A DNA stretch of 64,000 nucleotides from Ruegeria denitrificans (GCF_001458295.1 NZ_CYUD01000008.1:62001-126000), one strand, 5' to 3'. Shown: positions 28,217 through 36,587, counted from the first letter of the stretch. Notes: generated from the letters alone by a model not told the origin. Translations and numbers: made by a program.

Positions 28217-28702
28217 ATGCACAAATTCTTAACGGCGACCGCAGCCACAGTTCTGACCCTCGGCTTGTCTGTAGGCTTGGCTCAGGCCGAGACCTATGAC
28301 GCCGCAGCCAAGGGCACGGGGGTGAATGCGAACCAGGTCTATGGCATTTCGGACGGGAACGCCGTGGTCAAAACGCAGACCGACTATGACAGTTTCGAAG
28401 TCGCCGCCGGGCACCCTCTGGAGGGGGCAACGGGCACGTGTTTCGGTGCTGTTCTGGTCAATGGCGCTGCGGTCTCAGGCACCGGGAATTGCGTGTTTGA
28501 CACCACATCAGGCGAAAAGGCGGTGATGACCTGGACGGCAACTGGCCTTGGAGCGGATGGGGCTTTGACGGGAGAATGGACAGTCTCGGGCGGGTCAGGC
28601 AATTGGGCCAGCGCCACTGGGGGCGGGACGTTTTCGTCGCTGACTGATCCTGATACCAAGAAATTCGTGAATACGATCTCTGGCAGTTTCACGATCGAAT
28701 AG
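28217..28702 (+). CDS. Hypothetical secreted protein
   Basis: A 161-residue protein with a clear signal peptide ending GLAQAE. The mature part is rich in Gly, Thr and Ser and predicted to be all-beta (for example AVMTWTATGLGADGALTGEWTVSGGSGNWASATGGGTF), with two cysteines (GTCFGA, GNCVFD) spaced about 18 residues apart, suitable for a disulfide. A GAGAGG ribosome-binding site lies 7 nt upstream. It resembles small lipocalin-like periplasmic proteins, but no family was recognised. A second secreted protein follows at 28881. Confidence 0.75.
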   Translation: MHKFLTATAATVLTLGLSVGLAQAETYDAAAKGTGVNANQVYGISDGNAVVKTQTDYDSFEVAAGHPLEGATGTCFGAVLVNGAAVSGTGNCVFDTTSGEKAVMTWTATGLGADGALTGEWTVSGGSGNWASATGGGTFSSLTDPDTKKFVNTISGSFTIE

Positions 28703-28880
28703 ATTAGTTTTCACAATAATTTAAGGCGGGGGTGCGTGGATTGATGCGCCCCCGTTCGCTGTTGTTGTCTGAGGGTTCCATGAACCATTTATGAAGCTTC
28801 CCTAAGGTAAGTTGTAACTGGATCGTGCACTCCCAATCTGTTGAGCAGGCCAGCATCGGCCCGACAGAAGGAGAGAGCCT

Positions 28881-29330
28881 ATGACCAGATACATGACTGC
28901 CGGAGCAGCCGCTTTGGCCACGACCCTCACTCTTGGAACGGCCGCGCTGGCCGACACTGCGCCTGATCTGCGCGGCACCTGGTTGGGCTCGTACACAACT
29001 GTTTCCCCGTCTCATGTCCAACGCGGTGAAGAGCCGCGGTTCAATCAGGCGGAATGGATGCTGGATATTCAGATCCAGGAGGAAAACGTCTTTTGGGGCC
29101 CCAGCAAATGGCGGCGCGACGGTGATACCGAGTGGAACGAGTACGAGGCCACCGGCACCATTAGTCTGGATGGTTCGGGGAATATCGGGATCGTTGAGAC
29201 TTCACCGCTGGTCATTGGTACGAATGCGTTGATCGATGCCCGGTTTGAAGACGGAAAGATCTATGCGGATTTCCGTAGCCTGCGTAACGGAACGACATAC
29301 AGCACCGTTCTGGAACGTCAGGTGAACTGA
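28881..29330 (+). CDS. Hypothetical secreted protein
   Basis: A 149-residue exported protein with a signal peptide (RYMTAGAAALATTLTLGTAALAD). The mature part starts with DLRGTWLGSYTTVSP and is beta-rich with alternating charged residues, reminiscent of lipocalin-like barrels that begin with a G-x-W motif. There are no cysteines in the mature region. A GGAGAG ribosome-binding site precedes the ATG. It is probably independent of the upstream secreted gene, since 178 bp containing a GC-rich hairpin separates them. Function unknown. Confidence 0.75.
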   Translation: MTRYMTAGAAALATTLTLGTAALADTAPDLRGTWLGSYTTVSPSHVQRGEEPRFNQAEWMLDIQIQEENVFWGPSKWRRDGDTEWNEYEATGTISLDGSGNIGIVETSPLVIGTNALIDARFEDGKIYADFRSLRNGTTYSTVLERQVN

Positions 29331-30060
29331 AACGTCTCCGGCCCGATCGGTCTGTAGGGGGTACTGGCTGCGATTTGTCGCGGCACTTGGAAGGTAATCC
29401 CGGTCGGGTCGGAGCGTTTCTCATGAAGCGGAACCATGGTCTCCACTGGGAGGGGAGGGGTCGGGCGGTGTTTGCGCTGCCTGCGACAGGGTCCGGATTG
29501 GTCGGTACTGAAATGCGGCGTTCCCCGGTACAGACTACCCGTACTTCGCGATCCTTCAGCGCGATGTCGCAGAACAAGGGCATGGACGCCCGACCCATAC
29601 TCCGCCTAATGCGCCCTGCCAGATTCGGGCAGCGATTCCTGATAATCTGCGTCCTCCGGTCAAAATATACCGCTGATTTCTTCATTTTTTTGGCGGAAAA
29701 GCCTTTGCGGGTGCAGAAAGATGATGAAAATGAGTTGCTATCGACTGTTTTAACTTTTCCATCTTCAAGTCTGTGCGTCTTCGTATTTTCCAGAGTTATC
29801 CACATAATTTTCCCGGCAGATATCAACATCTTATCCCCGTTTATTTTTCATGCTGCAGTGCTATTTTCTTGTCCGAAACGAGCCCGGATGTAACAGTTTG
29901 TTTACCGCAACGGTTCTTAGGAGCCAGGGTGGGGCGCAAAGACCAGGGGGTCAGAGCGATGAGGCTAGATTTTAGGATTTAACTTCACTGCAATGGCTTA
30001 CCGGTGGGCGATTGGCTGATGTGGATGCCGTATTCAGATCAGATAATCGCTCTCTCAGAA
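29331..30060. other. Long intergenic region, AT-rich centre
   Basis: About 730 bp without a credible gene. Two frames of 170-200 codons exist here on opposite strands, but neither shows a signal, domain or good start. The section 29640-29890 is conspicuously AT-rich for this genome and contains DnaA-box-like sequences. The last part leads into the structured RNA candidate. Confidence 0.5.
29796..29839 (+). promoter_or_regulatory. DnaA-box-like pair
   Basis: TTATCCACA at 29796-29804 is an exact match to the consensus DnaA box. TTATCCCCG at 29831-29839, same orientation and 35 bp away, is a degenerate second copy. Both lie in the AT-rich part of a long gene-free stretch. They could mark a DnaA-titration or regulatory site, or be a remnant origin. 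Two boxes are too few to claim an origin of replication. Confidence 0.4.
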
Positions 30061-30234
30061 GGTCGGCGCATGCCGTGTGAGCCGTAAGGCGCTGCATGGC
30101 GGCTTTGGTCCTTTACTGGGCTAAGGCAACTGGCTCGGGGCGTTCCTCGGACGTGCCGACCCGGCAAGGCGTCAGGAGTATCCGCAAGGATGCATGCATG
30201 GACCGCGTCTGCGCACCTGACGCCTTTTCCTTTT
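30061..30234 (+). ncRNA. Candidate structured small RNA with terminator
   Basis: GGTCGGC at 30061-30067 pairs perfectly with GCCGACC at 30155-30161, closing a domain of about 100 nt that contains a GCC-GTAA-GGC hairpin and a GAGCC/GGCTC pair. Directly after it, AAGGCGTCAGG (30166-30176) pairs with CCTGACGCCTT (30216-30226), enclosing an ATCC-GCAA-GGAT tetraloop hairpin, and is followed by TTTTCCTTTT. That second unit looks like a terminator. No coding frame uses this DNA. The closed-end layout recalls 6S RNA, but the sequence is not recognised; SRP RNA and tmRNA signatures are absent. Confidence 0.5.
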
Positions 30235-30274
30235 GCCGGACATTGATTTGAAACAGGCTGCCACTCTATCCCTT

Positions 30275-30318
30275 GTCAAAAAGGGAACGGGGTTCTTGTG
30301 CGCACACAAGAACCCCGT
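30275..30318 (-). terminator. Strong hairpin, probable terminator of the entericidin gene
   Basis: ACGGGGTTCTTGTG (30287-30300) and CACAAGAACCCCGT (30305-30318) form a perfect 14-bp stem with a 4-nt loop. Read on the minus strand the stem is followed by TCCCTTTTTG, giving the T-rich tail of a terminator. It lies about 120 bp beyond the entericidin stop on that strand and faces the end of the RNA candidate on the other strand. Confidence 0.65.
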
Positions 30319-30439
30319 CGGGTTGTCAGAAATGCAATGCCGCGTCTATGCACCTGTGAACCAGAGCTTACTTTGGATCAACATTGGATTCAACTATATG
30401 TTGGGGTTTGTGCGTAAGATAGGCAATAAATGGGGTGTT

Positions 30440-30577
30440 CTACAGGTTCTCCTGAACATCTGTGGCCGCGCCCTGAATCGCGTCACCGGCCTTTTCAATG
30501 TCTTTGCCAGCGCCCTTTGCGGTTTCGCAGGCGGTGAGGGTGAACAGGGCCAGCCCAATCAGAATTGCACGGGTCAT
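30440..30577 (-). CDS. Entericidin-like small lipoprotein
   Basis: A 45-residue peptide read from an ATG at 30577: MTRAILIGLALFTLTACETA, then KGAGKDIEKAGDAIQGAATDVQENL. The N-terminus is a short lipoprotein signal with a lipobox (LTAC). The mature peptide of about 29 residues has the GKDIxxxGxAIxxAA pattern of entericidin A/B, small membrane lipoproteins with a toxin-antidote role in enterics. A GGAGA ribosome-binding site lies about 6 nt upstream. There is one copy only, so the paired arrangement of E. coli is absent; a cell-envelope stress role is plausible. Confidence 0.85.
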   Translation of the reverse strand: MTRAILIGLALFTLTACETAKGAGKDIEKAGDAIQGAATDVQENL

Positions 30578-30652
30578 CGGTGTCTCCATTTGTGTCCGTC
30601 ATATGTTGCGTAGCAGTTTTTCCCGAACGGAACCAGAGCTTTGGAGACCGTT

Positions 30653-31447
30653 CTAATCCTTGCGGATCATGGGGCCAATCAGAGCGGTTGCAACAAAGAA
30701 GATGGCGGCTGCGCAAACGATGCTGGGCCCGGCCGGCGTGTCGGCCAGATAGGCACCCCACAGCCCGCCCAATGCGGCCAGAGTTCCGATGACCGCCGCA
30801 CAATACGCCATGGCCTCGGGTGTTTTGACCAACGACCGTGCACCTGCTGCCGGGATTACCAGCAAAGCGGCGATCAACAGAACACCAACTACCTTGATAG
30901 CAACCGCGACGACCAGAGCCATGGCAAGGGTCAACCACATCTCTTCCCTTTTGGGGTCGATTCCTGACGCATAGGCGAGGTCTGGGTTCAAAGTGGCCAC
31001 CAACAGGGCGGACCATCTCCAGGTCATCAGGCCCAGGATCAACGCACCTCCGATCCAGATGGTCGCCAGATCGCTTTTGGTGACGGCAAGGATGTCGCCG
31101 AACAGAAAGGCATTCAGGTCCAACCTGACATCCGCCAGCAGGGACACGGTTACCAGTCCTGCAGCCAGGGCGGTGTGGGCGATGACACCCAGCAAAGTGT
31201 CCATTGCAAAACCCTTGCCACGCAACAGTGTCACGGTCAGGCCCATTGCCAGAGCCGCAGCGACAATGGCAGGCAGGAAGGGCAGCGAAAAGGCCAATGC
31301 AAGCGCAACACCCAGAACTGCTGCGTGGGCAGTTGCCTCGCCCAGATAGGCCATGCGACGCCAGACTACGAAACATCCCAGAGGGGCCGCGGCAATCGCA
31401 ACGCCGACCCCCGCCAGGGCAGCGCGAACCATAAAATCGTCCAGCAT
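30653..31447 (-). CDS. znuB: Zinc ABC transporter permease
   Basis: A 264-residue ABC-3 family permease with about seven to eight membrane helices (MVRAALAGVGVAIAAAPLGCFVVWRRMAYLGEATAHAAVLGVAL...). The R-x-A-Y-L-G-E-A-x-A-H motif is typical of zinc and manganese permeases. Last gene of a zur-znuC-znuB unit; its start codon overlaps the znuC stop (TGATG). Substrate assignment rests on the linked Zur and ZnuA genes. Confidence 0.95.
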   Translation of the reverse strand: MLDDFMVRAALAGVGVAIAAAPLGCFVVWRRMAYLGEATAHAAVLGVALALAFSLPFLPAIVAAALAMGLTVTLLRGKGFAMDTLLGVIAHTALAAGLVTVSLLADVRLDLNAFLFGDILAVTKSDLATIWIGGALILGLMTWRWSALLVATLNPDLAYASGIDPKREEMWLTLAMALVVAVAIKVVGVLLIAALLVIPAAGARSLVKTPEAMAYCAAVIGTLAALGGLWGAYLADTPAGPSIVCAAAIFFVATALIGPMIRKD

Positions 31448-32196
31448 CAGTGGGTCTTGTCCTGCGCGTGATGGTGATCGTGATGATGGGAATGACTGTG
31501 CCTGTGTTGGTATAGGGCCATAGTGCCCTTGGTGCCGCTGCCGAACAAAGCCCGGTATTCCGGCGCGTCAGCAACGGTGTTGGGCGAGCCTTCGCAGCAG
31601 ATATGACCGTTCAGGCACAGCACACGGTCCGAGGCCGCCATGACCACATGCAAATCATGGCTGACCATCACGATCGCACAGCCCAGATCGCGACGAACCT
31701 GCTCAATCCGCTCGTAAAAAGCTGCCGCTCCGGGCTGATCAAGCCCTTGGGTCGCCTCGTCCAACAACAAAAGCTGCGGGCTTTCCAATAGCGCGCGCGC
31801 CAGCAGCACACGCTGAAACTGCCCGCCGGATAGTTTTGTCATCTGCCTTTCGCGCAGGTCTGGGACCCCGGCAATGTCCAGCGCTTTGACGGCATCGCGG
31901 GCGGGGATGCGTTTGGGAAGGCCCAGAAATCGCTGTACTGTCATTGGCAAGGCTGCATCCAGCGCCAGTTTCTGCGGTACGTAGCCGATGCGCAGACCCG
32001 TCGCGCGCTTTACAGTGCCTTGGGCAGGGGACACAGCGCCGATCATTGCGCGCAGAAGGGTGGATTTTCCCGATCCGTTAGGTCCGACAATGGTGACAAT
32101 CTCACCTTCGGAAACCGAGGCGTTCACATGTTCAAGAATGGTTCTTCCATCCACGCGAATGGACATATCTTTCAGCGAAATCAGCGTTTTCGTCAT
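31447..32196 (-). CDS. znuC: Zinc ABC transporter ATP-binding protein
   Basis: A 249-residue ATPase. The Walker A motif is GPNGSGKST, the signature LSGGQFQRVLLARAL, and Walker B LLLLDEATQGLDQ. The C-terminus ends in a histidine-rich tail (YQHRHSHSHHHDHHHAQDKTH region) that probably binds zinc, as in some ZnuC proteins. The start at 32196 (MTKTLISLKD) overlaps the zur stop by ATGA and is chosen over the frame opening at 32223. It powers zinc import with ZnuA and ZnuB. Confidence 0.96.
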   Translation of the reverse strand: MTKTLISLKDMSIRVDGRTILEHVNASVSEGEIVTIVGPNGSGKSTLLRAMIGAVSPAQGTVKRATGLRIGYVPQKLALDAALPMTVQRFLGLPKRIPARDAVKALDIAGVPDLRERQMTKLSGGQFQRVLLARALLESPQLLLLDEATQGLDQPGAAAFYERIEQVRRDLGCAIVMVSHDLHVVMAASDRVLCLNGHICCEGSPNTVADAPEYRALFGSGTKGTMALYQHRHSHSHHHDHHHAQDKTH

Positions 32197-32672
32197 GGTA
32201 GTTCCCCAACACATTCGGGGCACAGGCCTTCGGCTTCGACTACCACCCGCTCGATCTGAAAACCCGACGTACTTGCCGCAGCACCCAATCGTCCCTGAGT
32301 CAACTCGGTCTCGGTTTCGGCAACTGCCTTGCAGGAGCGGCAGATCAAGAAGGCCGGGACGTGATCGTGGGTCGGGTGGGCGCAGGCGGCATAGGCATTC
32401 AGCTGCTCGATACGGTGAACGAACCCGTTCTGTACCAAAAAGTCCAGCGCACGGTACGCCACAGGCGGTTGCGAGCCCAACCCTTCGGCGGACAGAATAC
32501 CGAGGATATCGTAAGCCCCCATTGCCCTATGTTTTTCCAGAAGAATCTCAAGCACTCGACGTCTGACCGGGGTGAATTGCAAGCGTCGCGTTTTGCACTT
32601 GGCTTCGGCCTGGGCCAGAGCGGTATGAACGCAATGCGTATGGTCGTGCTGTCTGAATCCAACTGTGCTCAT
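32193..32672 (-). CDS. zur: Zinc uptake regulator Zur (Fur family)
   Basis: A 159-residue Fur-family repressor that binds zinc and shuts off zinc import genes. The winged helix has FTPVRRRVLEILLEKHRAMGAYDIL. The metal region includes HPTHDHVPAFLICRSCKAVAETE, and the C-terminus has CPEC, giving the two Cys-x2-Cys pairs of a structural zinc site. A histidine-rich start (RQHDHTHCVH) may add zinc contacts. The ATG at 32672 is used because family similarity starts there; the open frame extends to 32765. First gene of a divergent unit facing znuA. Confidence 0.95.
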   Translation of the reverse strand: MSTVGFRQHDHTHCVHTALAQAEAKCKTRRLQFTPVRRRVLEILLEKHRAMGAYDILGILSAEGLGSQPPVAYRALDFLVQNGFVHRIEQLNAYAACAHPTHDHVPAFLICRSCKAVAETETELTQGRLGAAASTSGFQIERVVVEAEGLCPECVGELP

Positions 32673-32700
32673 GAGGGCGCTCCGGGTATTTTGGTCTTGA

Positions 32701-32750
32701 TATGTTATAACACCAAGCTTATCAAGCGTTTGAAAAATGTAATAACATAT
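32701..32750. promoter_or_regulatory. Two Zur-box candidates in the zur-znuA gap
   Basis: TGTTATAACA at 32703-32712 is a perfect 10-bp palindrome, embedded in GATATGTTATAAC. TGTAATAACA at 32738-32747, followed by TATC, is a near-palindrome, and read on the other strand it gives GATATGTTATTAC. The two are inverted relative to each other, one beside each promoter. They match the alphaproteobacterial Zur operator style of an AT-rich palindrome centred on TGTTATA, suggesting one box per divergent promoter. Confidence 0.75.
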
Positions 32751-32765
32751 CATCTTGGAGTTCAC

Positions 32766-33827
32766 ATGTTACGTTCCGCCCTATGTGTGATCGGTGCCGG
32801 TCTGGCTGGTCAGGTCGCTGCCGAAGCCCCGATTGTTGCGACCGATATTGCCCCAGTTCATTCCTTGGTCGCGCGTGTCATGGTGGGCGTTGGCGAGCCG
32901 GATCTGATCATTCCGCCGGTTGCTTCGCCACACAATCACGCGATGCGCCCTTCGGAAGCACGCGCGCTGCAATCCGCGCATGTAGTGTTCTGGGTCGGAG
33001 AAGAATTGACGCCCTGGATGGTCAAGCCGCTGAGTGCATTATCCGGGGATGCGCAGCTTGTGACTTTACTTGATGTGGACGGAACGGTTTTACACGATTT
33101 TCGCGATGTCGCCGAAGATGATCATCATGATCACGACGATGATCACGCCAAACATGATGACCATTCTGAACATGCCGACCATGATGACCATAGCAGTCAC
33201 GTCGATCATGACGATCATGCCGAAGACAAGCACGATGACCATGCAGACTACGAAGAGCATGCTGAAAAAGATCATGCAGGCCATGATGATCACGGTCACG
33301 ACCATGACGGAATTGATCCCCATGCCTGGCTGGATCCCGAAAACGCTCGGGTTTGGGTGCAGGTGATCGCTGAAACTTTGGCCGCCGCTGATCCGGATAA
33401 CGCTCAGCAGTATCGCGACAATGCGCAGGCCGCGGACGTAGAGCTGGTTGAATTACAGGCGGAATTGATCGCCGATTTAAATGGCATGCAGGCGCGCCGC
33501 TTTATCACCTTCCATGATGCTTATCAGTATTTCGAAAAGCGCTTTGGCCTCGAAACCTCGGGGTCAGTCAGTCTGGGTGACGCTTCTGCGCCGGGGCCGG
33601 CCCGTCTTGCCGCCGTGCAAAACAAAGTGACCGAAGATCAAATTGTCTGTGCCTTCGCGGAGCCGCAATACGACACGCGTCTGGTGAAAACCGCAATCGA
33701 GCGAACAGGTGCGACGATCTACGAACTGGACCCGATCGGTGTGGCCATCAATCCCGGCGCGGATCAGTATACCCGGTTGCTGCGCGCATTGGTCGACGGC
33801 TATCAGGCCTGTGCACAAGGATCGTAA
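32766..33827 (+). CDS. znuA: Zinc ABC transporter substrate-binding protein
   Basis: A 353-residue periplasmic protein of the cluster A-I binding family, with an N-terminal signal (MLRSALCVIGAGLAGQVAAEA). Zinc-ligand histidines are expected in PHNHAMRPSEA and HAWLDPEN, with a further one in FHDAYQYFEKRFGL. Between about residues 118 and 187 there is a long His/Asp-rich insertion (repeats of H-D-D-H type) found in ZnuA and thought to capture zinc. The ATG at 32766 is chosen because the signal peptide begins there, although the frame opens at 32361. Divergent from zur. Confidence 0.96.
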   Translation: MLRSALCVIGAGLAGQVAAEAPIVATDIAPVHSLVARVMVGVGEPDLIIPPVASPHNHAMRPSEARALQSAHVVFWVGEELTPWMVKPLSALSGDAQLVTLLDVDGTVLHDFRDVAEDDHHDHDDDHAKHDDHSEHADHDDHSSHVDHDDHAEDKHDDHADYEEHAEKDHAGHDDHGHDHDGIDPHAWLDPENARVWVQVIAETLAAADPDNAQQYRDNAQAADVELVELQAELIADLNGMQARRFITFHDAYQYFEKRFGLETSGSVSLGDASAPGPARLAAVQNKVTEDQIVCAFAEPQYDTRLVKTAIERTGATIYELDPIGVAINPGADQYTRLLRALVDGYQACAQGS

Positions 33828-33850
33828 AAGGCTGACGGTTCAGCCTTTTT
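33828..33850. terminator. Shared bidirectional terminator
   Basis: AAGGCTGA (33828-33835) and TCAGCCTT (33840-33847) form a perfect 8-bp stem with a CGGT loop. T residues follow on the plus strand and AAAA precedes it, giving T residues on the minus strand. It directly follows the znuA stop and overlaps the end of the convergent ArsR-family gene, so it can end both transcripts. Confidence 0.85.
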
Positions 33851-34181
33851 CCTCGTTGCAGAACATGTCGTAGACAAGTTCAAGCATGCGACGCGGGCGG
33901 TCATCCGCCAGACGATAATAGATCGCCTTGCCCTCGCGGCGGGGCGTTACCAAGCCTTCCAGGCGCAGACGGGACAATTGCTGGGATACGGCGGCCTGAC
34001 GGGCGGATAGAAGCTCTTCCAACTCGGTCACAGATTTTTCGCCAGAAACCAAGTGACATAGGATCATCAATCGCCCCTCATGGCTGATGGCTTTTAGGAA
34101 ATTTGACGCGCGCGCCGCATTGGTAACCATCTTGTCAAACGACTGGGGGGGCATGTCTGGCGAAAGCTGGGGAAGGGCCAT
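33840..34181 (-). CDS. ArsR-family persulfide-sensing repressor, SqrR/BigR type
   Basis: A 113-residue winged-helix repressor. The DNA-binding helix lies in LEELLSARQAAVSQQLSRLRLEGLV. Two cysteines stand out: C42 in MILCHLV and C108 in DMFCNEE. These positions match the redox dithiol pair of SqrR and BigR (C41/C107 in R. capsulatus SqrR), which form a tetrasulfide link in persulfide-rich cells and release DNA. No arsenic or metal-ligand motif is seen. The likely regulon is the persulfide-detoxification operon at 47.5-49.7 kb, separated from it by 14 kb. An inverted repeat lies upstream of its start. Confidence 0.85.
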   Translation of the reverse strand: MALPQLSPDMPPQSFDKMVTNAARASNFLKAISHEGRLMILCHLVSGEKSVTELEELLSARQAAVSQQLSRLRLEGLVTPRREGKAIYYRLADDRPRRMLELVYDMFCNEEKG

Positions 34182-34493
34182 CGTGTGTTTCCTTTACTAC
34201 CCGTAAACCGGGCGGGTGTTGGTCTGAGTGTGTTCGCATACGTGATGCGGTTGGTTACTTATTTTGATCATGTATTTCCATATGCACGGATCAAAATGAT
34301 GTGATGTGAATGCCGCAAAATTTGATGTCGCCCTCTGGCGGCGGTTTTGAAGACGGCGCGTTTGGACATCAAAACACGGCGATAGTGGGCGAAGTATCCG
34401 GTGCCCCTTGCAGCCCCCCGATGGCGACACTAAGACTCGGGTAACGTTTCTTCGGGTAATGTCCCGATCCATAGCAAAGCAGGCAGGTTCAGA
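34182..34493. other. Divergent gap between the persulfide regulator and clpP
   Basis: This 312-bp gap separates the ArsR-family gene (read left) from clpP (read right). It contains the inverted repeat at 34261-34297 and otherwise presumably the two promoters. A TTGCAG near 34407 could be a clpP -35 element, but no convincing -10 or heat-shock promoter was found. No gene is seen. Confidence 0.5.
34261..34297. promoter_or_regulatory. Inverted repeat, candidate operator
   Basis: ATTTTGATC (34261-34269) and GATCAAAAT (34289-34297) are exact reverse complements with a 19-nt spacer, about 80 bp upstream of the ArsR-family gene and 200 bp upstream of clpP. This could be the repressor's own operator, or a site for a clpP regulator. 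It differs from the TTGATTG/CAATCAA repeat before the detoxification operon, so a shared regulator is not proven. Confidence 0.5.
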
Positions 34494-35126
34494 ATGTTCG
34501 ATCCAGTTGATACCTATATGAATACGCTCGTCCCGATGGTGGTCGAACAGACCAGCCGTGGCGAACGCGCCTACGATATTTTCTCACGCCTTCTGAAAGA
34601 GCGGATCATTTTCATCAACGGTCCGATCCATGACGGGATGAGCCATCTGGTCGTGGCCCAGCTGCTTCACCTTGAGGCTGAAAACCCCAGCAAAGAGATC
34701 TCGATCTACATCAACTCGCCTGGCGGTGTGGTGACCAGCGGTTTGTCGATTTATGACACAATGCAGTACATCAAGCCAAAATGTTCAACATTGGTCATCG
34801 GTCAGGCGGCCTCGATGGGGTCGGTTTTGCTGGCCGGTGGTGAAAAGGGAATGCGTTTCTCGCTGCCCAACAGCCGCATCATGGTGCACCAGCCCAGCGG
34901 CGGATATCAGGGTCAGGCCAGCGACATCATGATTCACGCAGCCGAGACGCAGAAATTGAAGGATCGCCTTTATGACATATACGTGCGTCATACCGGCCAG
35001 ACCAAAAAGGCGGTTGAAAAAGCGCTTGATCGTGACAATTTCATGAGCCCGGAAGAGGCGAAGGATTGGGGTCATATCGACGAAATCGTCGAAAACCGCG
35101 CCAAAATGGACGGCGACGAGGCCTGA
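34494..35126 (+). CDS. clpP: ATP-dependent Clp protease proteolytic subunit
   Basis: A 210-residue serine peptidase forming the tetradecameric chamber of ClpXP. The catalytic serine is in [11 protein letters not shown] (about S107) and the histidine in MVHQPSGG (H132). The oxyanion-type [11 protein letters not shown] stretch is intact. It precedes clpX by 134 bp on the same strand, the usual arrangement. In alphaproteobacteria ClpXP degrades CtrA and other cell-cycle regulators. Confidence 0.98.
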   Translation: MFDPVDTYMNTLVPMVVEQTSRGERAYDIFSRLLKERIIFINGPIHDGMSHLVVAQLLHLEAENPSKEISIYINSPGGVVTSGLSIYDTMQYIKPKCSTLVIGQAASMGSVLLAGGEKGMRFSLPNSRIMVHQPSGGYQGQASDIMIHAAETQKLKDRLYDIYVRHTGQTKKAVEKALDRDNFMSPEEAKDWGHIDEIVENRAKMDGDEA

Positions 35127-35260
35127 GTTTAAGCCTCTGTACCGGTGGTGCGGAGGCGCATTTTGAGATTGTAGCCGTCTCGGTGCTGGCCTAAGCTGCA
35201 CCAACAGGTGGCAAGCGCGGTTCCGGACGGGCCGCAGGGACGAAGCCCGAAAGGTAGAAC

Positions 35261-36526
35261 ATGGCGACGAATTCAGGCGGTGACGGCAAGAACACGCTCT
35301 ACTGCAGCTTCTGCGGCAAGAGCCAGCATGAGGTGCGCAAGCTGATTGCTGGGCCGACCGTATTTATCTGCGATGAATGCGTCGAACTGTGCATGGACAT
35401 CATCCGCGAGGAAACCAAGGCCAGCGGGCTGAAATCCTCAGATGGGGTGCCGACGCCGAAAGATATCTGCGAAGTTCTGGACGATTATGTGATCGGTCAG
35501 GCCACGGCCAAACGCGTTCTGTCGGTTGCGGTTCACAACCACTACAAGCGTTTGAATCATGCCCAAAAAGCGGGCAGCGATATCGAACTGGCGAAATCCA
35601 ACATTCTGCTGATCGGCCCGACCGGTTGCGGCAAGACCTTGCTGGCGCAGACGCTGGCGCGGATTCTGGATGTGCCGTTCACTATGGCGGATGCCACCAC
35701 ACTGACCGAGGCCGGTTATGTGGGCGAGGACGTCGAGAATATCATTCTCAAGCTGCTGCAAGCCAGCGAATATAACGTCGAACGCGCGCAGCGCGGCATC
35801 GTTTATATCGACGAGGTCGACAAGATCACGCGCAAATCCGAAAACCCCTCGATCACGCGCGACGTGTCGGGTGAGGGCGTTCAGCAGGCGCTGCTGAAGC
35901 TGATGGAAGGCACCGTGGCCAGTGTGCCGCCTCAGGGTGGTCGCAAACATCCGCAGCAGGAATTCCTGCAGGTGGACACCACAAACATCCTGTTCATCTG
36001 CGGTGGCGCGTTTGCGGGCCTGGACAAGATCATCGCACAGCGCGGCAAGGGTTCGGCCATGGGCTTTGGTGCCGATGTGCGGGACAATGACGAACGCGGT
36101 GTGGGCGAGATTTTTAAGGATCTGGAGCCCGAAGACCTGCTGAAATTCGGTCTGATCCCAGAATTTGTCGGCCGTTTGCCGGTTCTGGCGACGCTGGAAG
36201 ATCTGGATGAGGACGCGCTGGTCACCATCCTGACAAAGCCTAAGAACGCTTTGGTCAAGCAATACCAGCGCCTGTTCGAACTGGAAGATGCCGAACTGGC
36301 CTTTACTGATGATGCGCTGAAATCAATCGCCAAGAAGGCCATCGAACGCAAGACCGGTGCGCGCGGGCTGCGCTCGATCCTCGAAGATATCTTGTTGGAT
36401 ACGATGTTCGAATTGCCCGGCATGAAAAACGTGACCGAGGTTGTGGTCAATGAAGAGGCGGTGTCGTCCGACAAGCAGCCGTTGATCATCTACGCGGATG
36501 CGGCGGAATCGGCCTCGGCCGGATAG
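35261..36526 (+). CDS. clpX: ATP-dependent Clp protease ATP-binding subunit ClpX
   Basis: A 421-residue AAA+ unfoldase. The N-terminal zinc-binding domain has CSFCGKSQ and CDECVELC. Walker A is GPTGCGKT, Walker B VYIDEVDK, and the [23 protein letters not shown] and pore-loop regions are intact; the C-terminal domain ends [13 protein letters not shown] clean intrinsic terminator follows 20 bp after the stop. Confidence 0.98.
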   Translation: MATNSGGDGKNTLYCSFCGKSQHEVRKLIAGPTVFICDECVELCMDIIREETKASGLKSSDGVPTPKDICEVLDDYVIGQATAKRVLSVAVHNHYKRLNHAQKAGSDIELAKSNILLIGPTGCGKTLLAQTLARILDVPFTMADATTLTEAGYVGEDVENIILKLLQASEYNVERAQRGIVYIDEVDKITRKSENPSITRDVSGEGVQQALLKLMEGTVASVPPQGGRKHPQQEFLQVDTTNILFICGGAFAGLDKIIAQRGKGSAMGFGADVRDNDERGVGEIFKDLEPEDLLKFGLIPEFVGRLPVLATLEDLDEDALVTILTKPKNALVKQYQRLFELEDAELAFTDDALKSIAKKAIERKTGARGLRSILEDILLDTMFELPGMKNVTEVVVNEEAVSSDKQPLIIYADAAESASAG

Positions 36527-36546
36527 ACTCAAAGCGATTTACAAAC

Positions 36547-36577
36547 ACGGCGCGGCTTGGACCGCGCCGTTTTTTTG
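36547..36577 (+). terminator. Intrinsic terminator of clpX
   Basis: ACGGCGCGG (36547-36555) pairs perfectly with CCGCGCCGT (36562-36570) around a 6-nt loop, followed by seven T residues ending at 36576. It lies just before the RidA gene, which must rely on read-through or a promoter within it. Confidence 0.92.
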
Positions 36578-36587
36578 TGGGGGTTTT

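Noticed and set aside
29640..29890. Chromosomal replication origin
   Set aside because: Only one exact DnaA box and one weak copy; no hemE, parAB, dnaA or gidA neighbours.
29375..29893. 172-codon plus-strand frame, and a 205-codon minus-strand frame overlapping it
   Set aside because: Neither has a convincing start, domain or signal, and both cross the AT-rich DnaA-box region.
30061..30234. SRP RNA, tmRNA or RNase P RNA
   Set aside because: The SRP GGAAGGAAGCAGC core, a tmRNA tag frame with tRNA-like ends, and RNase P size are all missing.
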